A stretch of DNA of 64,000 nt from Leptospira noguchii serovar Panama str. CZ214 (GCF_000306255.2 NZ_AKWY02000020.1:230001-294000); one strand, 5' to 3'; shown: positions 21,048-36,892, counted from the stretch's first letter. Translations and numbers: made by a program. Notes: generated by a model from the letters alone, not told the origin.

Positions 21048-21662
21048 ATGAGCACTGAAAATTCTTCTCGATTCTTTTGGAAACGAGACTTAGCGATTTT
21101 TATCCCTACAGCGATTTTGTTTTTTATTTTGGGTTTTTACTTAAGAAATTGTAATTCAGGAATTCAAAGAAGCGCAAAGGTGACGTATAACGGATCTTTT
21201 ACGCAAGGTGTATTGGTATCTATCGATTCTAAGATTTTAAAAATCGCCGAACCGGATCAAGAAATTCAAACAGATCTAATCGAAAAAATAGAATTTATAG
21301 CCGAAGAAAAATCTTCCGATTCTGCTGAACTTTCTGCAAACGATAAATTATTTGTAGGCACGTATCAATTGAACGTAGGTCCTCACAAAGGTACTCTTCA
21401 ATTTTTTGGTGGAAAAAACGGAAAACTCTACGGGGTTCTAAAATTTTCAAACTGGGGAAAAGGAAAATCAGAATTTTTGAATGGAGTTTTTACGAAAGGA
21501 AATCAAATCCAATTCGTTCGTTCTTGTGCAGGTATCAAATGTTCGGAGTTAGGTAGTAACGTTCCATTTTCTCAAAAGTATATAGGAGTTTTAGAAGGCA
21601 GATCGATTTCAGGCACTTACCGAGGTAATAATAGTTCCGGTAATTGGGATGCAAAAAGGTAA
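21048..21662 (+). CDS. Hypothetical membrane-anchored protein
   Basis: A 204-residue protein with one N-terminal transmembrane segment ([18 protein letters not shown]) and a periplasmic part of beta-rich character. It contains two cysteines close together (SCAGIKCSE near residue 165). No domain was recognised. It is monocistronic, between the MORN lipoprotein and the moxR-bat operon. Confidence 0.6.
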   Translation: MSTENSSRFFWKRDLAIFIPTAILFFILGFYLRNCNSGIQRSAKVTYNGSFTQGVLVSIDSKILKIAEPDQEIQTDLIEKIEFIAEEKSSDSAELSANDKLFVGTYQLNVGPHKGTLQFFGGKNGKLYGVLKFSNWGKGKSEFLNGVFTKGNQIQFVRSCAGIKCSELGSNVPFSQKYIGVLEGRSISGTYRGNNSSGNWDAKR

Positions 21663-21911
21663 CAGAAATTAGCAAGTCGCTCTCGTTTTTCTTTGCAAAA
21701 CAGTCTTACAAAAAATATATTGAGTATGATTTGTAAAAACTGATTCTTTAAACTGCATTCTAAATTATATATATAAAGATTTGTCTCGGCACAAAGTTTT
21801 TGGTTTGTATAGGCAAATTCAAACATACTGTACTCTGTATAAAACGAACAAAGTAAAGTTTGCACTCTGAATTCGCTTGAAGCAGATCTTAGGTTATCGA
21901 ATTCTTACCCT

Positions 21912-22886
<975 letters not shown>

Positions 22887-22892
22887 TTTTGT

Positions 22893-23723
22893 ATGATCCG
22901 TAAAGAATTCTTATCAATTTTATCAAACCTAGAATTGGAACGTAAGTCCCGTTCTTTTAAAGAAAAGGCCGGAAACGCGGAAAGTTTTAAACGAGGAAGG
23001 GGGCTGGATTTTAAAGATGTAAGACTCTACGATTTTGGAGACGATACAAGACTGATCGATTGGAATGTAACTTCTCGTTTTGGAGAATTGTATGTAAGAG
23101 AATTTTACGAAGAAAAGGAAAGGCAAGCCATCGTTTTTTACGATATATCTTCTTCTATGGAATGGGGTTCGGGAGAATTTTCTAAAGCAGAAAATGCCTT
23201 TCAGGTTTTAGCTCTTATCTCTTTACTCTATGTACAAAAAGGAAATCGGGTAAAGATCATTCTCTATTGTGATCGGGTGGAATGGGAAACTGATTTTCTA
23301 CGTTCTAGAAACGAACTACTTCCGGTGTTACGAAAAATTTCTTCTAAAGAATTGATTCCCAGAAAGTCAGAGCCACTTTTGCCATTTCGATATTTAAAAA
23401 ATAGAGTCCATAGATACGCAGACGTATTTTTGTTAAGCGACTTTATAGGAGTCCACGGTTTAAAAAAATATTCCAGTCTTAAAAAACACTATTCTCTTCA
23501 CGCGGTTCGTTTTAGGGACCCTTTGGAAATCAATCCTCCTAAATCATTATTATCTTTTTTTTATATTAGAGATCCGGAAGAATCTGGCGGAGGTCTTTTG
23601 GGAAAAAGTCTTTCTCCGAAATTCGAGTTAAAATCGTTACGTTCTTTTTTTCAGACCTCTTTATTGGATCTGACGGAATATGAATTGAAAACTAAGGACC
23701 TAATCCGGTATTTTTCGAAATGA
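22893..23723 (+). CDS. DUF58 protein of the bat operon
   Basis: A 276-residue DUF58 protein with the family block [29 protein letters not shown] signature near residue 35 (seen as [19 protein letters not shown]) and a VWA-like fold beginning [13 protein letters not shown]. In Bat operons this protein pairs with MoxR and VWA proteins. Its stop overlaps the next start (ATGA), so translation is coupled. Exact biochemical role of the family is unknown. Confidence 0.9.
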   Translation: MIRKEFLSILSNLELERKSRSFKEKAGNAESFKRGRGLDFKDVRLYDFGDDTRLIDWNVTSRFGELYVREFYEEKERQAIVFYDISSSMEWGSGEFSKAENAFQVLALISLLYVQKGNRVKIILYCDRVEWETDFLRSRNELLPVLRKISSKELIPRKSEPLLPFRYLKNRVHRYADVFLLSDFIGVHGLKKYSSLKKHYSLHAVRFRDPLEINPPKSLLSFFYIRDPEESGGGLLGKSLSPKFELKSLRSFFQTSLLDLTEYELKTKDLIRYFSK

Positions 23724-24589
23724 AAAAACAGATTCGAATTATAGTATATTCTTGGATTTTAATGTTTTTTTCGAGTCTGGCCGCTGAGCCTGTAGAATCT
23801 GTTTCCCCGGAAAAAGTTTTGGTCGCGGAAAAAATCCGATACCAATTAAAATGGAATTTAGAAGAAGTAAAAAATGTTCAAGTCCCGGAGATGGGAATCC
23901 ATTTTTTAGAAGATTCTCCAGATATACCTTGGTTTGAAATTGTATATTCCGAAAAAAAAGATAATTCTATCGTTGTGGATTTTGTTTTTTATGCCACGGG
24001 AAAATTTATGGTTCCGATCTTTTGGACGGATATAAACGGAAAAAAAGAATTTTCTAAAAAGGAAATTTTGATCGAATCTTCAATCCCAACTTCGGATACG
24101 GGACCCGCGGATATAATCCCGCCTTTGGCCTTTTCGGGATCTTATTGGGGAAGATTATTTGTCCTTTTGTTTCTAATAGTTCTTTTGATCGGCTTTGTAA
24201 TTTACGCATATCACATTTATTCAAATAAAAAATTTCCTTTGGACGCGATCATTCAAGTAGAACCAACTTTAGAAAAGGTTGAAATTTATGAAATTCGATT
24301 GAACGAACTTTTAAAACAGGAAATAATTTCAGCCCGAGACTTTGCTAGATTATTATCTTATTATATTCGAGAAAAGTCATTTGGTCTTTCTGAAAAACAA
24401 ACAGCTTCTTTTACGGAAACGGAATTGTTCCATTTTTTATATGATCAATTTCCATTTGAAAAACAAGAACTTCTGAGTTGGAAAGAGTTTTTAACCGAGA
24501 AAAAATTTAGACCTGAAAATGTCTACTTATCCAGAGAAGAAGCACAAGAGAAGTTTTTATATTGGAAGGGGATTTGGGATCAAAAATGA
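23720..24589 (+). CDS. Bat-operon membrane protein of unknown function
   Basis: A 289-residue protein with a signal peptide ([12 protein letters not shown]), a periplasmic beta-rich domain to about residue 145, one transmembrane segment ([19 protein letters not shown]) and a cytoplasmic helical tail. This matches in layout the small DUF4381-like membrane proteins found between DUF58 and batA in other bacteria. Overlaps at both ends (4 nt each) tie it to its neighbours. Confidence 0.75.
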   Translation: MKKQIRIIVYSWILMFFSSLAAEPVESVSPEKVLVAEKIRYQLKWNLEEVKNVQVPEMGIHFLEDSPDIPWFEIVYSEKKDNSIVVDFVFYATGKFMVPIFWTDINGKKEFSKKEILIESSIPTSDTGPADIIPPLAFSGSYWGRLFVLLFLIVLLIGFVIYAYHIYSNKKFPLDAIIQVEPTLEKVEIYEIRLNELLKQEIISARDFARLLSYYIREKSFGLSEKQTASFTETELFHFLYDQFPFEKQELLSWKEFLTEKKFRPENVYLSREEAQEKFLYWKGIWDQK

Positions 24590-25524
24590 ATTTTGAATAT
24601 CCTTACGCGCTCCTACTTTTGATTCCGGTTTGGGCTTGGGCATTTGTATATTATAAAAACAAAATGTATTTAAGAAGGATGGAAATCCGTTTTCCGGGTA
24701 GAAGGGAAGGTGTTTTTTCCAAATTAGAACATTTAGGAAAATTTTTACCGATACTACGTCCGATTGCGATCAGTTTGATGATCATTTCACTTTCCGGACC
24801 GGGTAAAAAAACTACTTTTCTACCGGAGGAAAAGGAAGGGGTCGATATAATGATCTCCTTGGACGTTTCAGGCTCTATGTCTAGAAGTAGGGATTTTCTT
24901 CCCGAAACTAGATTAGGAGTTTCTAAAAAACTCTTAAAAAGATTTATCGAAAAAAGAAATAACGATCGTCTTGGTTTAGTAGTTTTTGCGGGTGCTGCTT
25001 ATTTACAAGCTCCTCTTACAGGTGATCGAGAATCGTTGAACGAAATTTTAGGAACCATAGAAGAAGAAACAGTGACGGAGCAGGGAACCGCAATAGGAGA
25101 CGCGATCATTCTTTCTACGTATCGATTGAGAAATTCTAAGGCTCGTTCCAAAGTGATTGTACTTATTACCGATGGAGTTTCCAACACGGGTAAAATCGAT
25201 CCAGTAACGGCAACTGATCTTGCGGAACAAATCGGAGCAAAAATTTATTCTGTTGGAATTGGAAAAGAAGACGGTTCTTATGAAATTAATTTCCAAATTT
25301 TACAGGAACTTTCTGCCAACACTGGGGGGAGGTTTTTTAGGGCAGAAGACCCAGAGGAAATGAAAGCGGTTCTTTCCTCGATCGATTCTCTTGAAAAAGA
25401 CCCTTTGCAAAATCCTCCCAAAGAAGTAAGAGAAACTGAATATGAAATCTGGCTTTATAGGGCTTTAGCGGTTTTACTTTTGGATCTGATATTACGTGCG
25501 TTTTTTCTAAGGTATTACGTATGA
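24586..25524 (+). CDS. batA: BatA, von Willebrand A domain membrane protein
   Basis: A 312-residue protein with transmembrane segments near residues 8-25 and 60-75 and a third at the C-terminus, flanking a VWA domain. The MIDAS motif DVSGSMS is near residue 95; the threonine and DG parts ([18 protein letters not shown]) follow. The ATG at 24586 overlaps the previous stop as ATGA and is preferred over an in-frame start 24 bases earlier. Bat proteins were first linked to aerotolerance; in Leptospira they are thought to help with oxidative stress signalling. Confidence 0.93.
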   Translation: MNFEYPYALLLLIPVWAWAFVYYKNKMYLRRMEIRFPGRREGVFSKLEHLGKFLPILRPIAISLMIISLSGPGKKTTFLPEEKEGVDIMISLDVSGSMSRSRDFLPETRLGVSKKLLKRFIEKRNNDRLGLVVFAGAAYLQAPLTGDRESLNEILGTIEEETVTEQGTAIGDAIILSTYRLRNSKARSKVIVLITDGVSNTGKIDPVTATDLAEQIGAKIYSVGIGKEDGSYEINFQILQELSANTGGRFFRAEDPEEMKAVLSSIDSLEKDPLQNPPKEVRETEYEIWLYRALAVLLLDLILRAFFLRYYV

Positions 25525-26564
25525 ATCAAGAGTTTTCTGCCAATTTAAAAAACATTTTTTTTGCTCTTGTATTCGTATGGATAATATATTTAATTTTTAG
25601 AATATTTATAATTTATAAAATACGAGAATGGAAAATTTTTTATCCCGGTTTAGAACGTTCTTCTTCGTTTCCGGACACTCGTTTAGTATTGATAAGAATT
25701 TTATTAATTTTTGCGGTTTTAGTCTGTGTCTTTTTTGCAGGTCTAAAAACGGAAATGAAAGACGAAAAAAAGGAAGAATCTTTTAAAGGAGTGGATATAC
25801 TTTTTTTAGTGGACGTAAGTCTTTCTATGCAGGCGGTAGATAATTCTCCCACCCGGTTGGCTAAATTTAAAGAAGTATTACTTAGAATGTTACCCTCTTT
25901 ATCCGGAAACAGATTTGGAATGATCGTATTTGCAGGAAGTCCGTTTTTATATTGTCCGATGACTTCTGATGTGCCTGCATTTTCTGATTATGTGCGTGGT
26001 TTAGATGTGGATATGGTAGGAGATCGTGGAACCGATTTAAAACAGGCTTTTGCAAAGGCGGAAGTGTTGCTTCATTCCGAAAAAGTATTTCGGAATCGAA
26101 TTTTGATTTTAGTGACGGATGGAGAAGATCAAAACGATCCGAAACCGATTTCATTTCCTGCCAGTTTTCAAGTTTGGGCGGCTGGAACGGAGGTCGGAGG
26201 CCCGATCATTTATAATGATGAAAACTCTGGTTTAAATGGTTTTCTTTTGAAGGATGGAACTCTGACTTCAAACTCTAATTCCCCCGGAATCATACATTCT
26301 AAGATGAATCGAACTTTTTTAAAAAATCTCGCGGATAAAAACGATGGAAGTTTTTATTCACTGGATTCAAATCCACCCAATTCTGCAATACTACAAAAAG
26401 AAATCTTTTCTTTAGAAGAAAACTTATATTCTAGAAAAAAAGATCTAAAACGCGCGGAAGGTTCTGGTAAATTTTTATTTGCGGCTGTTTTATTCCTATT
26501 GTTAGATTGGATTTTAGTGGAATTTTTTCTGTTTTCTAAACGGGAATCGGACGTTGTGACATGA
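25521..26564 (+). CDS. batB: BatB, von Willebrand A domain membrane protein
   Basis: A 347-residue paralogue of BatA with two N-terminal membrane segments, a VWA domain with MIDAS DVSLSMQ near residue 96, GTDLKQAFA and [10 protein letters not shown], and a C-terminal membrane segment. Starts inside the batA stop (ATGA). Its VWA domain would face the periplasm or cytoplasm together with BatA in a membrane complex; topology is inferred. Confidence 0.92.
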   Translation: MNQEFSANLKNIFFALVFVWIIYLIFRIFIIYKIREWKIFYPGLERSSSFPDTRLVLIRILLIFAVLVCVFFAGLKTEMKDEKKEESFKGVDILFLVDVSLSMQAVDNSPTRLAKFKEVLLRMLPSLSGNRFGMIVFAGSPFLYCPMTSDVPAFSDYVRGLDVDMVGDRGTDLKQAFAKAEVLLHSEKVFRNRILILVTDGEDQNDPKPISFPASFQVWAAGTEVGGPIIYNDENSGLNGFLLKDGTLTSNSNSPGIIHSKMNRTFLKNLADKNDGSFYSLDSNPPNSAILQKEIFSLEENLYSRKKDLKRAEGSGKFLFAAVLFLLLDWILVEFFLFSKRESDVVT

Positions 26565-27243
26565 AACAAATTCGTACATTTAAATATTTTGTAATTCTAA
26601 TTAGTTCGGTTTTAACGGCGTCTTTGTATGCGATCGAGTTGGATCCGGGCGGGAATCGGATTGGGGAAGGTTTAGAATATTATAATCAGGGAGAATACTT
26701 GGAATCTTTGAAAAGGTATCAGGAAGCAGAGTCTTATTTTCCTGAAGATCCTAGATTAGAATTCAATCGTGGAACTGTAGAATTCAAATCGGGTAACATA
26801 GATAAGGCGATCCGTCATTTTGAGAAGTCCGCAGATTCCACTTCTCCCGAAGTTCAATGGAAATCCAGGTTCAATTTAGGAAACAGTTATATGCGTGCCG
26901 GAGATCGTAAAAAAGCCGCAGAAGAATTTATCAAGGCTTTAAAACTCAATCCGGATTTAAAGGAAGCCAGAAAAAATTTAGAATATCTTCGTAAAACCCC
27001 ACCTCCTTCTCAGAATTCTAAAGATTCGGATTCGCAAAATTCTAACTCTAAAAAGGAAAATCGTTCTAAAAATCAAACGGATCCATCCTCAGATAAAAAA
27101 CAGAAAAACGGTCAAAACGCTGATACTTCGCCTAACAAAGGAGATCGCCTAACTAAAGAGGAGACGGAAAGAATTTTAGATTCTTTAGATTTAAATAAGG
27201 TACGCAGAAAAAGCGGAAGAACCAAAGACAGAGAGGTTTTCTG

Positions 27244-27247
<4 letters not shown>
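26561..27247 (+). CDS. batC: BatC, TPR protein
   Basis: A 228-residue exported protein: signal peptide to about residue 24, then TPR repeats ([37 protein letters not shown] and [16 protein letters not shown]), and a low-complexity Ser/Asn/Lys/Gln tail, ending in a short conserved helix ([14 protein letters not shown]). This is the layout of BatC. Translationally coupled to batB and batD by overlaps of 4 nt. Confidence 0.88.
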
Positions 27248-28871
<1,624 letters not shown>

Positions 28872-28875
<4 letters not shown>

Positions 28876-30695
28876 GTGAAGAAATCAAAGGAAAAATTTC
28901 CGTAGAAACGGAAAACATATTTCCGATTATTAAAAAATGGTTATATTCAGAAAAGGATATTTTTCTTAGAGAACTTGTATCTAATGCAAATGATGCGATC
29001 ACTAAGTTAAAGAAAATTGCATTTTCCGAAGAATTTGAAGGTGGCACCGATTATAGAATTGATCTGGATTTTGATCAGGAAAAAAGAATTTTAACAATAG
29101 AAGACAACGGAATCGGAATGAGTTCTGAGGAAGTTCAAAAATATATCAATCAAATTGCGTTTTCGGGCGCAGAAGAGTTTGTAAAAAAATTTCAAGGAGA
29201 AGGCGCCAAACCGGAAATCATAGGACATTTTGGATTGGGATTTTATTCCTGTTTTATGGTTTCTACAAAGGTGACTTTAGAAACTAAATCGTATCAAAAA
29301 GGTTCTACTGCGGTAGTTTGGGAAAGCGAATCCGGAACCGAATTTTATTTACGTTCTTCGGATAAAACCACAAGAGGAACTAAAATTATTCTTCACTTAG
29401 ACGGAGATTCTGGGGAATATCTAGATCAATGGAAACTCAAAGAACTGATTCGTAAATACTGCGATTTTCTTCCGGTTCCAATTTACGTTAAAAACGAACA
29501 AGCAAATAAACAAACTCCTCTTTGGTCCGAAACTCCTTCCTCCGTCACCAAAGAAAAGTATGATGAATTTTATAACTATCTTTTCCCTTTTTCGGGAGAA
29601 CCACTTTTTCATGTTCATCTAAACGTAGATTATCCGTTTCGTCTTCAAGGAATATTATATTTCCCTAAACTAAAACACGAGTTAGATGTAAATCAATCTG
29701 GAATTAAACTCTATTGTAATCATGTATTTGTAAGTGACGACTCAAACGACTTGATTCCTAAGTTTTTGACTGTACTTAAGGGAACTATTGATATTCCGGA
29801 TCTTCCTTTGAATGTTTCCCGTTCCTATTTACAAAGTGATCCTTTGGTAAAAAAGATTTCCGCTCATATCGTAAAAAAGATAGCAGATCGTTTAAACGAG
29901 GAGTTTAAAAAGAACGAAGAAGAATTTAGAAAGAATTGGGACGAAATTTCCATTTTTGTAAAATACGGAATGTTAACTGAAGATAAGTTCTACGAAGCCG
30001 CAAAGGATCTAATATTTTTCAAAACTTCCAATGGGGAAATCGTTCGTTTAGAAGATTATTGGAGTAAAAACAAGGAAAAGAATAACGGCAAAGTATTTTA
30101 CGCTTTTGAGACTTCTTCCGTATATATGGATTTGCTTAAGTCTCAGGGACTCGAAGCGATTTTAGTAGATTCTAAAATCGATTCTCACTTTATTCAATTT
30201 TTAGAATCTAAAAATCCGGACATGAAATTTCAAAGAGCCGATTCCGAGCTTGCCGAAGGGGTAGTGGATAAGGAACATTCTTCCCCGATTGTAGATTCGG
30301 ATAACAAAACAGAGGCGGACAGAATTCGGGAATTTTTTGAAAAGGTACTAAAACGGGATGGATTAGAAATTAAGGTGGAACCTCTCAAAGCAGAGACTGT
30401 GCCCGCGGTGGTTTTACTTCCGGAACATCTGCGTAGGCTGAGCGAAATGAATATGTTAGGCGGTCAAAAACCTCTCGATCTTTTAAAGAACCATACTCTC
30501 GTAGTTAATACTCGTTCTTCTCTCGTAAAAAATATTTTAGGTTTGTCTAAAGGACTTAGTTCGACTAAGGCCAATAAGTTGGCTAGAACCGTATATGACA
30601 TGGCTCTTCTTTCTTCTAAAATATTTGATGAATCTGAATTTTCAGAATATTTAAAAAGGACTACGGAAACTTTAGAAGAGTTGAGCGGCGCTTAA
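28872..30695 (+). CDS. htpG: Chaperone HtpG (Hsp90)
   Basis: A 607-residue bacterial Hsp90. The GHKL ATP site is complete: [31 protein letters not shown], and [15 protein letters not shown]. Middle and C-terminal domains follow at full length. Start ATG has GGAGG upstream and overlaps the batD stop. In L. interrogans HtpG is known to be needed for virulence; here its coupling to the bat operon suggests shared stress expression. Confidence 0.96.
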
Positions 30696-30755
30696 AAAAG
30701 TCAGAAAAAAGACTTGGAATTTCGAAGTCGATCCGATACTTATACTGTGCGTTTT

Positions 30756-31283
30756 ATGGATCGGCTTCGAATACAAATTTTTATCTTTATCTTCTTTTTC
30801 TATTGGGGGCCGTTACTCTCTCAAGGAACACAAAGTTCTGCTGGACCCGTTCTGGAAGAGAACGCAGACATTCATAAAAAAAATGCGGGCACTCTGGATA
30901 AGGAATACTACGAATATTATTTCCGAACGATTCCAGACGTAGACGCTCTTGAAAAAGCAAAGTTAGAATACAATTTGATTCGTTCTTTTAAATTAGAACT
31001 TAGAAAAAGAGAACCTTCTATAACTCAGGACTATCTAAAACAGATCAAAGCCGCTAATATTCGTTATGAAAGGGTAAATCCGGATTCCATTTGGATGCGC
31101 GGTATCCGAAATCAGATGCAACATATTCGATTTCAAGAATATATGTATATTGTAATATATGATAAATATTTTCTATATATTTCCTACGAGATCAATCCTT
31201 CTCGTTATGTGATGGAACCGTATCAAGTGCAGTTGATTTTTCAAAAAGAAAATCCTTTTTTTATCAAACTGCCTGATCCCTGA
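30756..31283 (+). CDS. Hypothetical exported protein
   Basis: About 175 residues beginning [19 protein letters not shown], a signal peptide ending at LLSQG. A TTG 42 bases upstream is also in frame but would bury the signal peptide. The mature part is charged and helical ([20 protein letters not shown]) with a Tyr-rich C-terminal strand region. No family recognised. It lies 60 bp after htpG and may be the last gene of that operon; its 3' end overlaps the convergent gene by 20 bp. Confidence 0.6.
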   Translation: MDRLRIQIFIFIFFFYWGPLLSQGTQSSAGPVLEENADIHKKNAGTLDKEYYEYYFRTIPDVDALEKAKLEYNLIRSFKLELRKREPSITQDYLKQIKAANIRYERVNPDSIWMRGIRNQMQHIRFQEYMYIVIYDKYFLYISYEINPSRYVMEPYQVQLIFQKENPFFIKLPDP

Positions 31284-31755
31284 AAACTCTATAATAAAAT
31301 CCGACGGCAAGTAAAATTAAAGAGAAACAAAGCCCAATTTTGGAAAACATTTCTAAAAAATTGAAATCGTTTATGGATAAAGAATTTTTTTTGATTCTGG
31401 CCAACATGCGGATTTTTCCGAAAGTTTCTAAAGTTTGTATTCGTACTTCTATGCTATCTCCTACCCGAAGCCGTTGATATAAATTTTCATCCACTTGTTC
31501 TGTAATTTCGTATAACTTTCCAAATTCATCCGGGACTCTGTAAGAAACTAGATAGGCTCTTCCTCCTGATTTTTCTATACGAACCGATTCCGTAAGAGTA
31601 CCAAAAACAGTAGGACCTGGCTCTTTCAATTTTTGATAAATCCAATCCAGCTGTTTGTTTTCTGAGTGGACGAATAGATAAAAAGGAAGGAAAAATAAAA
31701 TAGAACCGAAACCAATCGTAAATAATATTTTATAAAATGGAGTTGAATACTTCAT
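31264..31755 (-). CDS. DUF3592-like two-helix membrane protein
   Basis: A 163-residue protein with a transmembrane segment near each end ([20 protein letters not shown] and [19 protein letters not shown]) and a beta-rich domain between them containing [15 protein letters not shown]. The layout resembles DUF3592 proteins. Function unknown. Confidence 0.65.
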   Translation of the reverse strand: MKYSTPFYKILFTIGFGSILFFLPFYLFVHSENKQLDWIYQKLKEPGPTVFGTLTESVRIEKSGGRAYLVSYRVPDEFGKLYEITEQVDENLYQRLRVGDSIEVRIQTLETFGKIRMLARIKKNSLSINDFNFLEMFSKIGLCFSLILLAVGFYYRVFRDQAV

Positions 31756-32003
31756 GAAAGAGTTCTAAACTGTTAGTTTTCAATTCCTTCGGATTATTAC
31801 AATCAAATAAAATGAATACGAAAAATGAACCTGATTGTGTTTTTGCTTTGTATTGATAAATAAAAGAATATCTTTATTTTCAAAGAAAACGATGAAGAAT
31901 TTAATTTTTGGATCTACTAAATCTTTTAAAAAATTTTAATCATACTTAATTTCATTTTGGAAATTCAGGATGCTACCTTGAGTAGTTTTGAAAATTTAGA
32001 CGT

Positions 32004-33608
32004 ATGAATTTATCCAGGTCTCAATTCTTGCGATATTTAGGAAAGGGTGCTGCTGCTTTGGCTCTTGCAAGATCCGGAATTCTTTCTTCTTCTTCAAAAC
32101 CTTTAAAGTCAAAACGGAATAAATTTCCAAAATTCCAACCAATTTCTCCAAGCGAACAAGATTTTTTAATCTTACCCTTCGGTTATAAATACAATACGAT
32201 CGCTCTTTATGGAGATAGAATTAATATTCAAGGAGACACGTTCGGTTTTAATTCTGATTTTAATTGTTTTTTTCCTTTAGAAGGAAAAAACGATACGGGT
32301 CTTCTTTGGAACAATCATGAAACTTTAGGAACATTAGAATATTATGTAAATGGATACGACAGTCAAAAACAAGGGCCAAATTTAAGAACAGACAAACAGA
32401 TAGAACAATATCTGTATGCGTTAGGTGGTTCCGTGATCCATATTTCTAAAAAGAAAGGAGAATGGATTCTGAACCCCGATTCCAAATACGGAAGAAGAAT
32501 CCACGGTCTTACAAAATTTCGTCTAACGGGTCCGGTAGCTGGGAGTCCAGCAGTGGGAAATACAAATCTGGTTTTTGGAACGTTTGCAAATTGTGCGGGG
32601 GGGCTAACGTTTTGGAATACGGTTCTTTCTTGCGAAGAAAATGTAGAATGGATCATTGAACCTTGTAGACTTCCCCACGAAACCCATTATGGTTGGGTAA
32701 TTGAGGTGGATCCTTTTGATCCAAAGTCCGTTCCTGTAAAACATACTGCGTTGGGAAGGTTTGCACACGAAAACGCGGCGCTTGTATTGTCTACTTCCGG
32801 AAAGTTGGTGGTATATATGGGAGACGATGCCCGGGATGAATTTGTATATAAGTTCGTATCTAAAAAATCCTATGATCCTTCTTTAGGTGCAAAAAATTCA
32901 GCTTTATTAGAAGAAGGAATTTTATACGCCGCAGACTTTGATAAAGGAATTTGGATTCCGTTAGATTTGGAAACCAATGAAACATTAAAAAATTATAAAA
33001 CAGAAAATGGTAATAGACAGTTCGAGACTCAAGCGGACGTTTTAGCCTATTGCAGAGCCGCCGCAAAAATCTGCGGTGCAACTCCTATGGATCGTCCAGA
33101 GGATATAGAAATTCATCCTTTGGACGGGACCGTTTTTATCGCGATGACAAACAACGATAAACATGGGAATTTATTTGGTCAGATTTTACGAATCCGGGAA
33201 AAATCGAAAGACCACGCCGGTTTGGAATTTGATTTTGAAGTTTTTATTGCGGGCGGGACTAATTCTGGATTTGCCGCTCCAGACAATCTTGCGTTTGATA
33301 AGGACGGAAATCTTTGGGTCGTAACAGACATTTCCGCTAAGAATTTAAACAGATCTGTATATAAGAAATTTGGAAATAACGGATTGTTTGTGATCGGGAC
33401 CGATACGGGTCGGGCGTATCAATTTGCTTCTTCTCCAGTAGGAGCCGAGTTGACTGGGCTTTGGTTTACCCCCGATCAAAAGGAATTGTTTCTTTCTGTA
33501 CAACATCCGGGAGAAACCACAAAAGACTATAAAAAACCAACCAGTCATTGGCCTCACGGAGAAGATTTTCTACCTAAGCCCGGAGTAGTTGCAATTTACC
33601 TAAAGTAG
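32004..33608 (+). CDS. PhoX/DUF839 family protein
   Basis: A 534-residue member of the PhoX/DUF839 beta-propeller family, whose characterised members are Ca/Fe-dependent alkaline phosphatases. Visible family regions are LLWNNHETLGT, HGLTKFRLTGPVAGSPA, CEENVEWI and GRFAHENAA. The N-terminus (NLSRSQFLRYLGKGAAALALA) is shaped like a Tat signal, but the second arginine of the twin pair is serine. It is likely exported. It is somewhat shorter than typical PhoX; activity as a phosphatase is inference. Confidence 0.8.
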   Translation: MNLSRSQFLRYLGKGAAALALARSGILSSSSKPLKSKRNKFPKFQPISPSEQDFLILPFGYKYNTIALYGDRINIQGDTFGFNSDFNCFFPLEGKNDTGLLWNNHETLGTLEYYVNGYDSQKQGPNLRTDKQIEQYLYALGGSVIHISKKKGEWILNPDSKYGRRIHGLTKFRLTGPVAGSPAVGNTNLVFGTFANCAGGLTFWNTVLSCEENVEWIIEPCRLPHETHYGWVIEVDPFDPKSVPVKHTALGRFAHENAALVLSTSGKLVVYMGDDARDEFVYKFVSKKSYDPSLGAKNSALLEEGILYAADFDKGIWIPLDLETNETLKNYKTENGNRQFETQADVLAYCRAAAKICGATPMDRPEDIEIHPLDGTVFIAMTNNDKHGNLFGQILRIREKSKDHAGLEFDFEVFIAGGTNSGFAAPDNLAFDKDGNLWVVTDISAKNLNRSVYKKFGNNGLFVIGTDTGRAYQFASSPVGAELTGLWFTPDQKELFLSVQHPGETTKDYKKPTSHWPHGEDFLPKPGVVAIYLK

Positions 33609-33615
33609 TAAGATG

Positions 33616-33956
33616 TTATTTTGTCGCTGCTTCGAGCGCCTGAGTTTCCGTGTCAAAATGAATAAAAGGTTTCCAGAGTCCTAAAAGGTTAAAGATCTGA
33701 ATCACTTTTTCAGAAGCTTCCGTCAGAAAAAGTTTTTTACCGTCGTTTGAAAGTTTATGTTTTAATTCGAAGATGGAACGTATTCCGGAACTGGAAACAT
33801 ACTTCAGCTCGTTTAGGTTTAGTATCACTACGTTCGGATGAGGAGGATCTATGATTTCGGTTTTAAATTCGGTAAAACTACTTTCATCCAGTCTTCCATC
33901 CAGTGCATAAACAAAAATTTCTGTCGAAATTTCTTTTTTTTTAATCTTCAATTGAC

Positions 33957-33960
<4 letters not shown>
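33616..33960 (-). CDS. STAS-domain anti-sigma factor antagonist
   Basis: A 114-residue single STAS domain. The phosphorylation-site region [20 protein letters not shown] with its SSSG serine matches SpoIIAA/RsbV-type antagonists. Its start overlaps the stop of the NAD-kinase-like gene by 4 nt, so the two are coupled. A HATPase switch protein lies divergently about 1 kb upstream and could be the kinase partner. Confidence 0.88.
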
Positions 33961-34970
<1,010 letters not shown>

Positions 34971-35047
34971 AACATCTCAAGTTAGTTTAGAAATTGACTG
35001 CTTTACGATTGAAAATGTGAAATATAAAAACGAAATAAAGTGCTTTT

Positions 35048-35968
35048 ATGTCCCAAGAAGAGAAACGAATTCGAGAATTAGAAGAAGAAAATAAAAAACT
35101 CAAACGGCAGATAGAAAATACGGCACGTTCTCCTTATCTAAAAAAGGGAATGGCAAACGTTCGGTATTACGCCAGAATCTTTCGAGAAGAAATCGTAACC
35201 AATGAGATTCGAGGAAGAATTGACGAAAGTCTGGGAACGCTGTATGAAATTAAAAATTTTGTTTATCGTTATTCTTTGTTAGCTGAGTTGGATCCAGATA
35301 CGATCCGGATTATCGCCACCGAAGCGATTCAAAACATCGTGGAACACGGTTATGGAAAATACGCCGAAATCGAATTAGAATTACATAATGAAGTTATAAA
35401 TCCATTTTTTAAGATGTCTTTCAAACACGAGATGCAGCCGGGGATGAAATACACTCTTTCTCAAATTAATGAGAACGTAAAAAAAGGAGACGTTTCCTCT
35501 GAACATTTCGACATAGAAAATTCTAGGGGCAGAGGAGAATTTTTGATGAAGGAATTGGCGGACGAAAGAAGGATCTTAAACGGAGTAGAGATCACTCCCG
35601 AAGGAAATAAAATGCATTATTTCAAAAGGGTTTTGATCAATTATAAAGATCCAAAAGGTCCGAGGGATGTAACGAGTTTTGATGAAATTAAAGAAGAGAT
35701 TGATCGATTGGACCCGGAAGAGGCGCTCTGTTATTTTCATATTGATCATAGAAAAAGTAAACTGTCTTCGGTTACGGTTGTGGTTGTTTCCTCTAGAGAA
35801 ACCAAACTTAGAACTATGATGGAAACATCCGGTTTTTATCTCGTCCATAAAGATAAATATTATAGGACTGTATTTTGTTCTTTCGAACCTACGAAGGAAT
35901 TTACTTCTTCTGAACTTGAGAATCTTTTTGAAAAAATTCGTAAACAAGTTGAGATTGAAAAAGAATGA
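35048..35968 (+). CDS. HATPase-domain partner-switch protein
   Basis: A 306-residue protein with a short N-terminal coiled coil ([18 protein letters not shown]) and a GHKL ATPase domain: [14 protein letters not shown] is the N box and [14 protein letters not shown] is the G2-type box, as in anti-sigma factor kinases such as RsbW. The C-terminal 100 residues form a further domain I do not recognise. It is divergent from the STAS/NAD-kinase-like pair and likely controls or is controlled by an antagonist. Confidence 0.83.
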   Translation: MSQEEKRIRELEEENKKLKRQIENTARSPYLKKGMANVRYYARIFREEIVTNEIRGRIDESLGTLYEIKNFVYRYSLLAELDPDTIRIIATEAIQNIVEHGYGKYAEIELELHNEVINPFFKMSFKHEMQPGMKYTLSQINENVKKGDVSSEHFDIENSRGRGEFLMKELADERRILNGVEITPEGNKMHYFKRVLINYKDPKGPRDVTSFDEIKEEIDRLDPEEALCYFHIDHRKSKLSSVTVVVVSSRETKLRTMMETSGFYLVHKDKYYRTVFCSFEPTKEFTSSELENLFEKIRKQVEIEKE

Positions 35969-36465
35969 ACGACCAATCGGATCAATTCGGAGATGGCGAT
36001 TCCGCGACAGACGGAGGATTTCCGTTTTATCCCTTTCGAGATTTTTTACTGGGAGAAGTTATATTCAAAACTTTGCAAGAAGATGGGATATCGTCTAAAG
36101 ATGCAGAAGACGCGGTTCTTTCTCATTTAACTTCCGGTAAAAAACATTTTGTATTCACTCCCAACGCTAAAAAACAAACATTACTCAATCTTTATCCCGA
36201 AAAGATCCGGAGTCTTTTAAAAGCTAATCAGGAAGAAAAAATCAAACAAGAATTTTTTAATATGATTCAAGCTGAAGAAAGAATGGATCTTGCTTTGGAA
36301 CTTTTAGAATGGTTGTTTACCGGTTTTGAAGAAAAAAGAAAATTGTTAAACGAATTGTTTTCTTTCTTCTTAAATGATAAAATTCTTTTGCAGGGCAACT
36401 TTTTGGATCGTTTAAAAATAAATTATGAAGAAGAAATTTTAAAAGATCTCAAAAATTTAGAGTGA
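35965..36465 (+). CDS. Hypothetical protein coupled to the HATPase gene
   Basis: A 166-residue soluble, mostly helical protein with an acidic start ([17 protein letters not shown]). Its ATG overlaps the HATPase stop (ATGA), which suggests a common function or complex. No family recognised. Confidence 0.68.
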   Translation: MNDQSDQFGDGDSATDGGFPFYPFRDFLLGEVIFKTLQEDGISSKDAEDAVLSHLTSGKKHFVFTPNAKKQTLLNLYPEKIRSLLKANQEEKIKQEFFNMIQAEERMDLALELLEWLFTGFEEKRKLLNELFSFFLNDKILLQGNFLDRLKINYEEEILKDLKNLE

Positions 36466-36547
36466 ACGTTTACAAAAAAGTAATCTGATTGATGCAAACT
36501 CGTTTTGAAATCCATTAAAGCAGAACAGTTTAAGAACTACTACTTTT

Positions 36548-36892
36548 TTACGCCTGAAGTTTTGGATTTTCCTTGTGGCGATTCTTATCTCTTTCTGTGT
36601 TTTTCTTTAAAGTAGCGCGTAACGCATCTTCTAAAGAAATGCCCATCTGATTAGCAAGACAGATTAGTACGAATAACATGTCTCCCATTTCCTTAGAAAT
36701 TCCTTCCGGATCTTCCCCTTTTTTAAAGGATTGGTCACCGTATTTTCTCGCGACTAATCTAGCAAATTCTCCCATTTCTTCCATGAGGATCGCAAGATTG
36801 GTAAGTTCCGAAAAATACCGGACTCCAAATTCGGAAATCCATAGATCTACTTTTTTTTGAGCCTGATTGAAAGAGAGTTCATTTTCGTTCAT
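36548..36892 (-). CDS. MazG-like nucleotide pyrophosphohydrolase
   Basis: A 114-residue MazG-superfamily protein with the metal-binding EExxE/ExxD pattern: ILMEEMGEFARLVARKY and SKEMGDMLFVLICLANQ. It probably hydrolyses non-canonical or excess NTPs. Overlaps the start of its upstream neighbour by 4 nt. Confidence 0.87.
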   Translation of the reverse strand: MNENELSFNQAQKKVDLWISEFGVRYFSELTNLAILMEEMGEFARLVARKYGDQSFKKGEDPEGISKEMGDMLFVLICLANQMGISLEDALRATLKKNTERDKNRHKENPKLQA

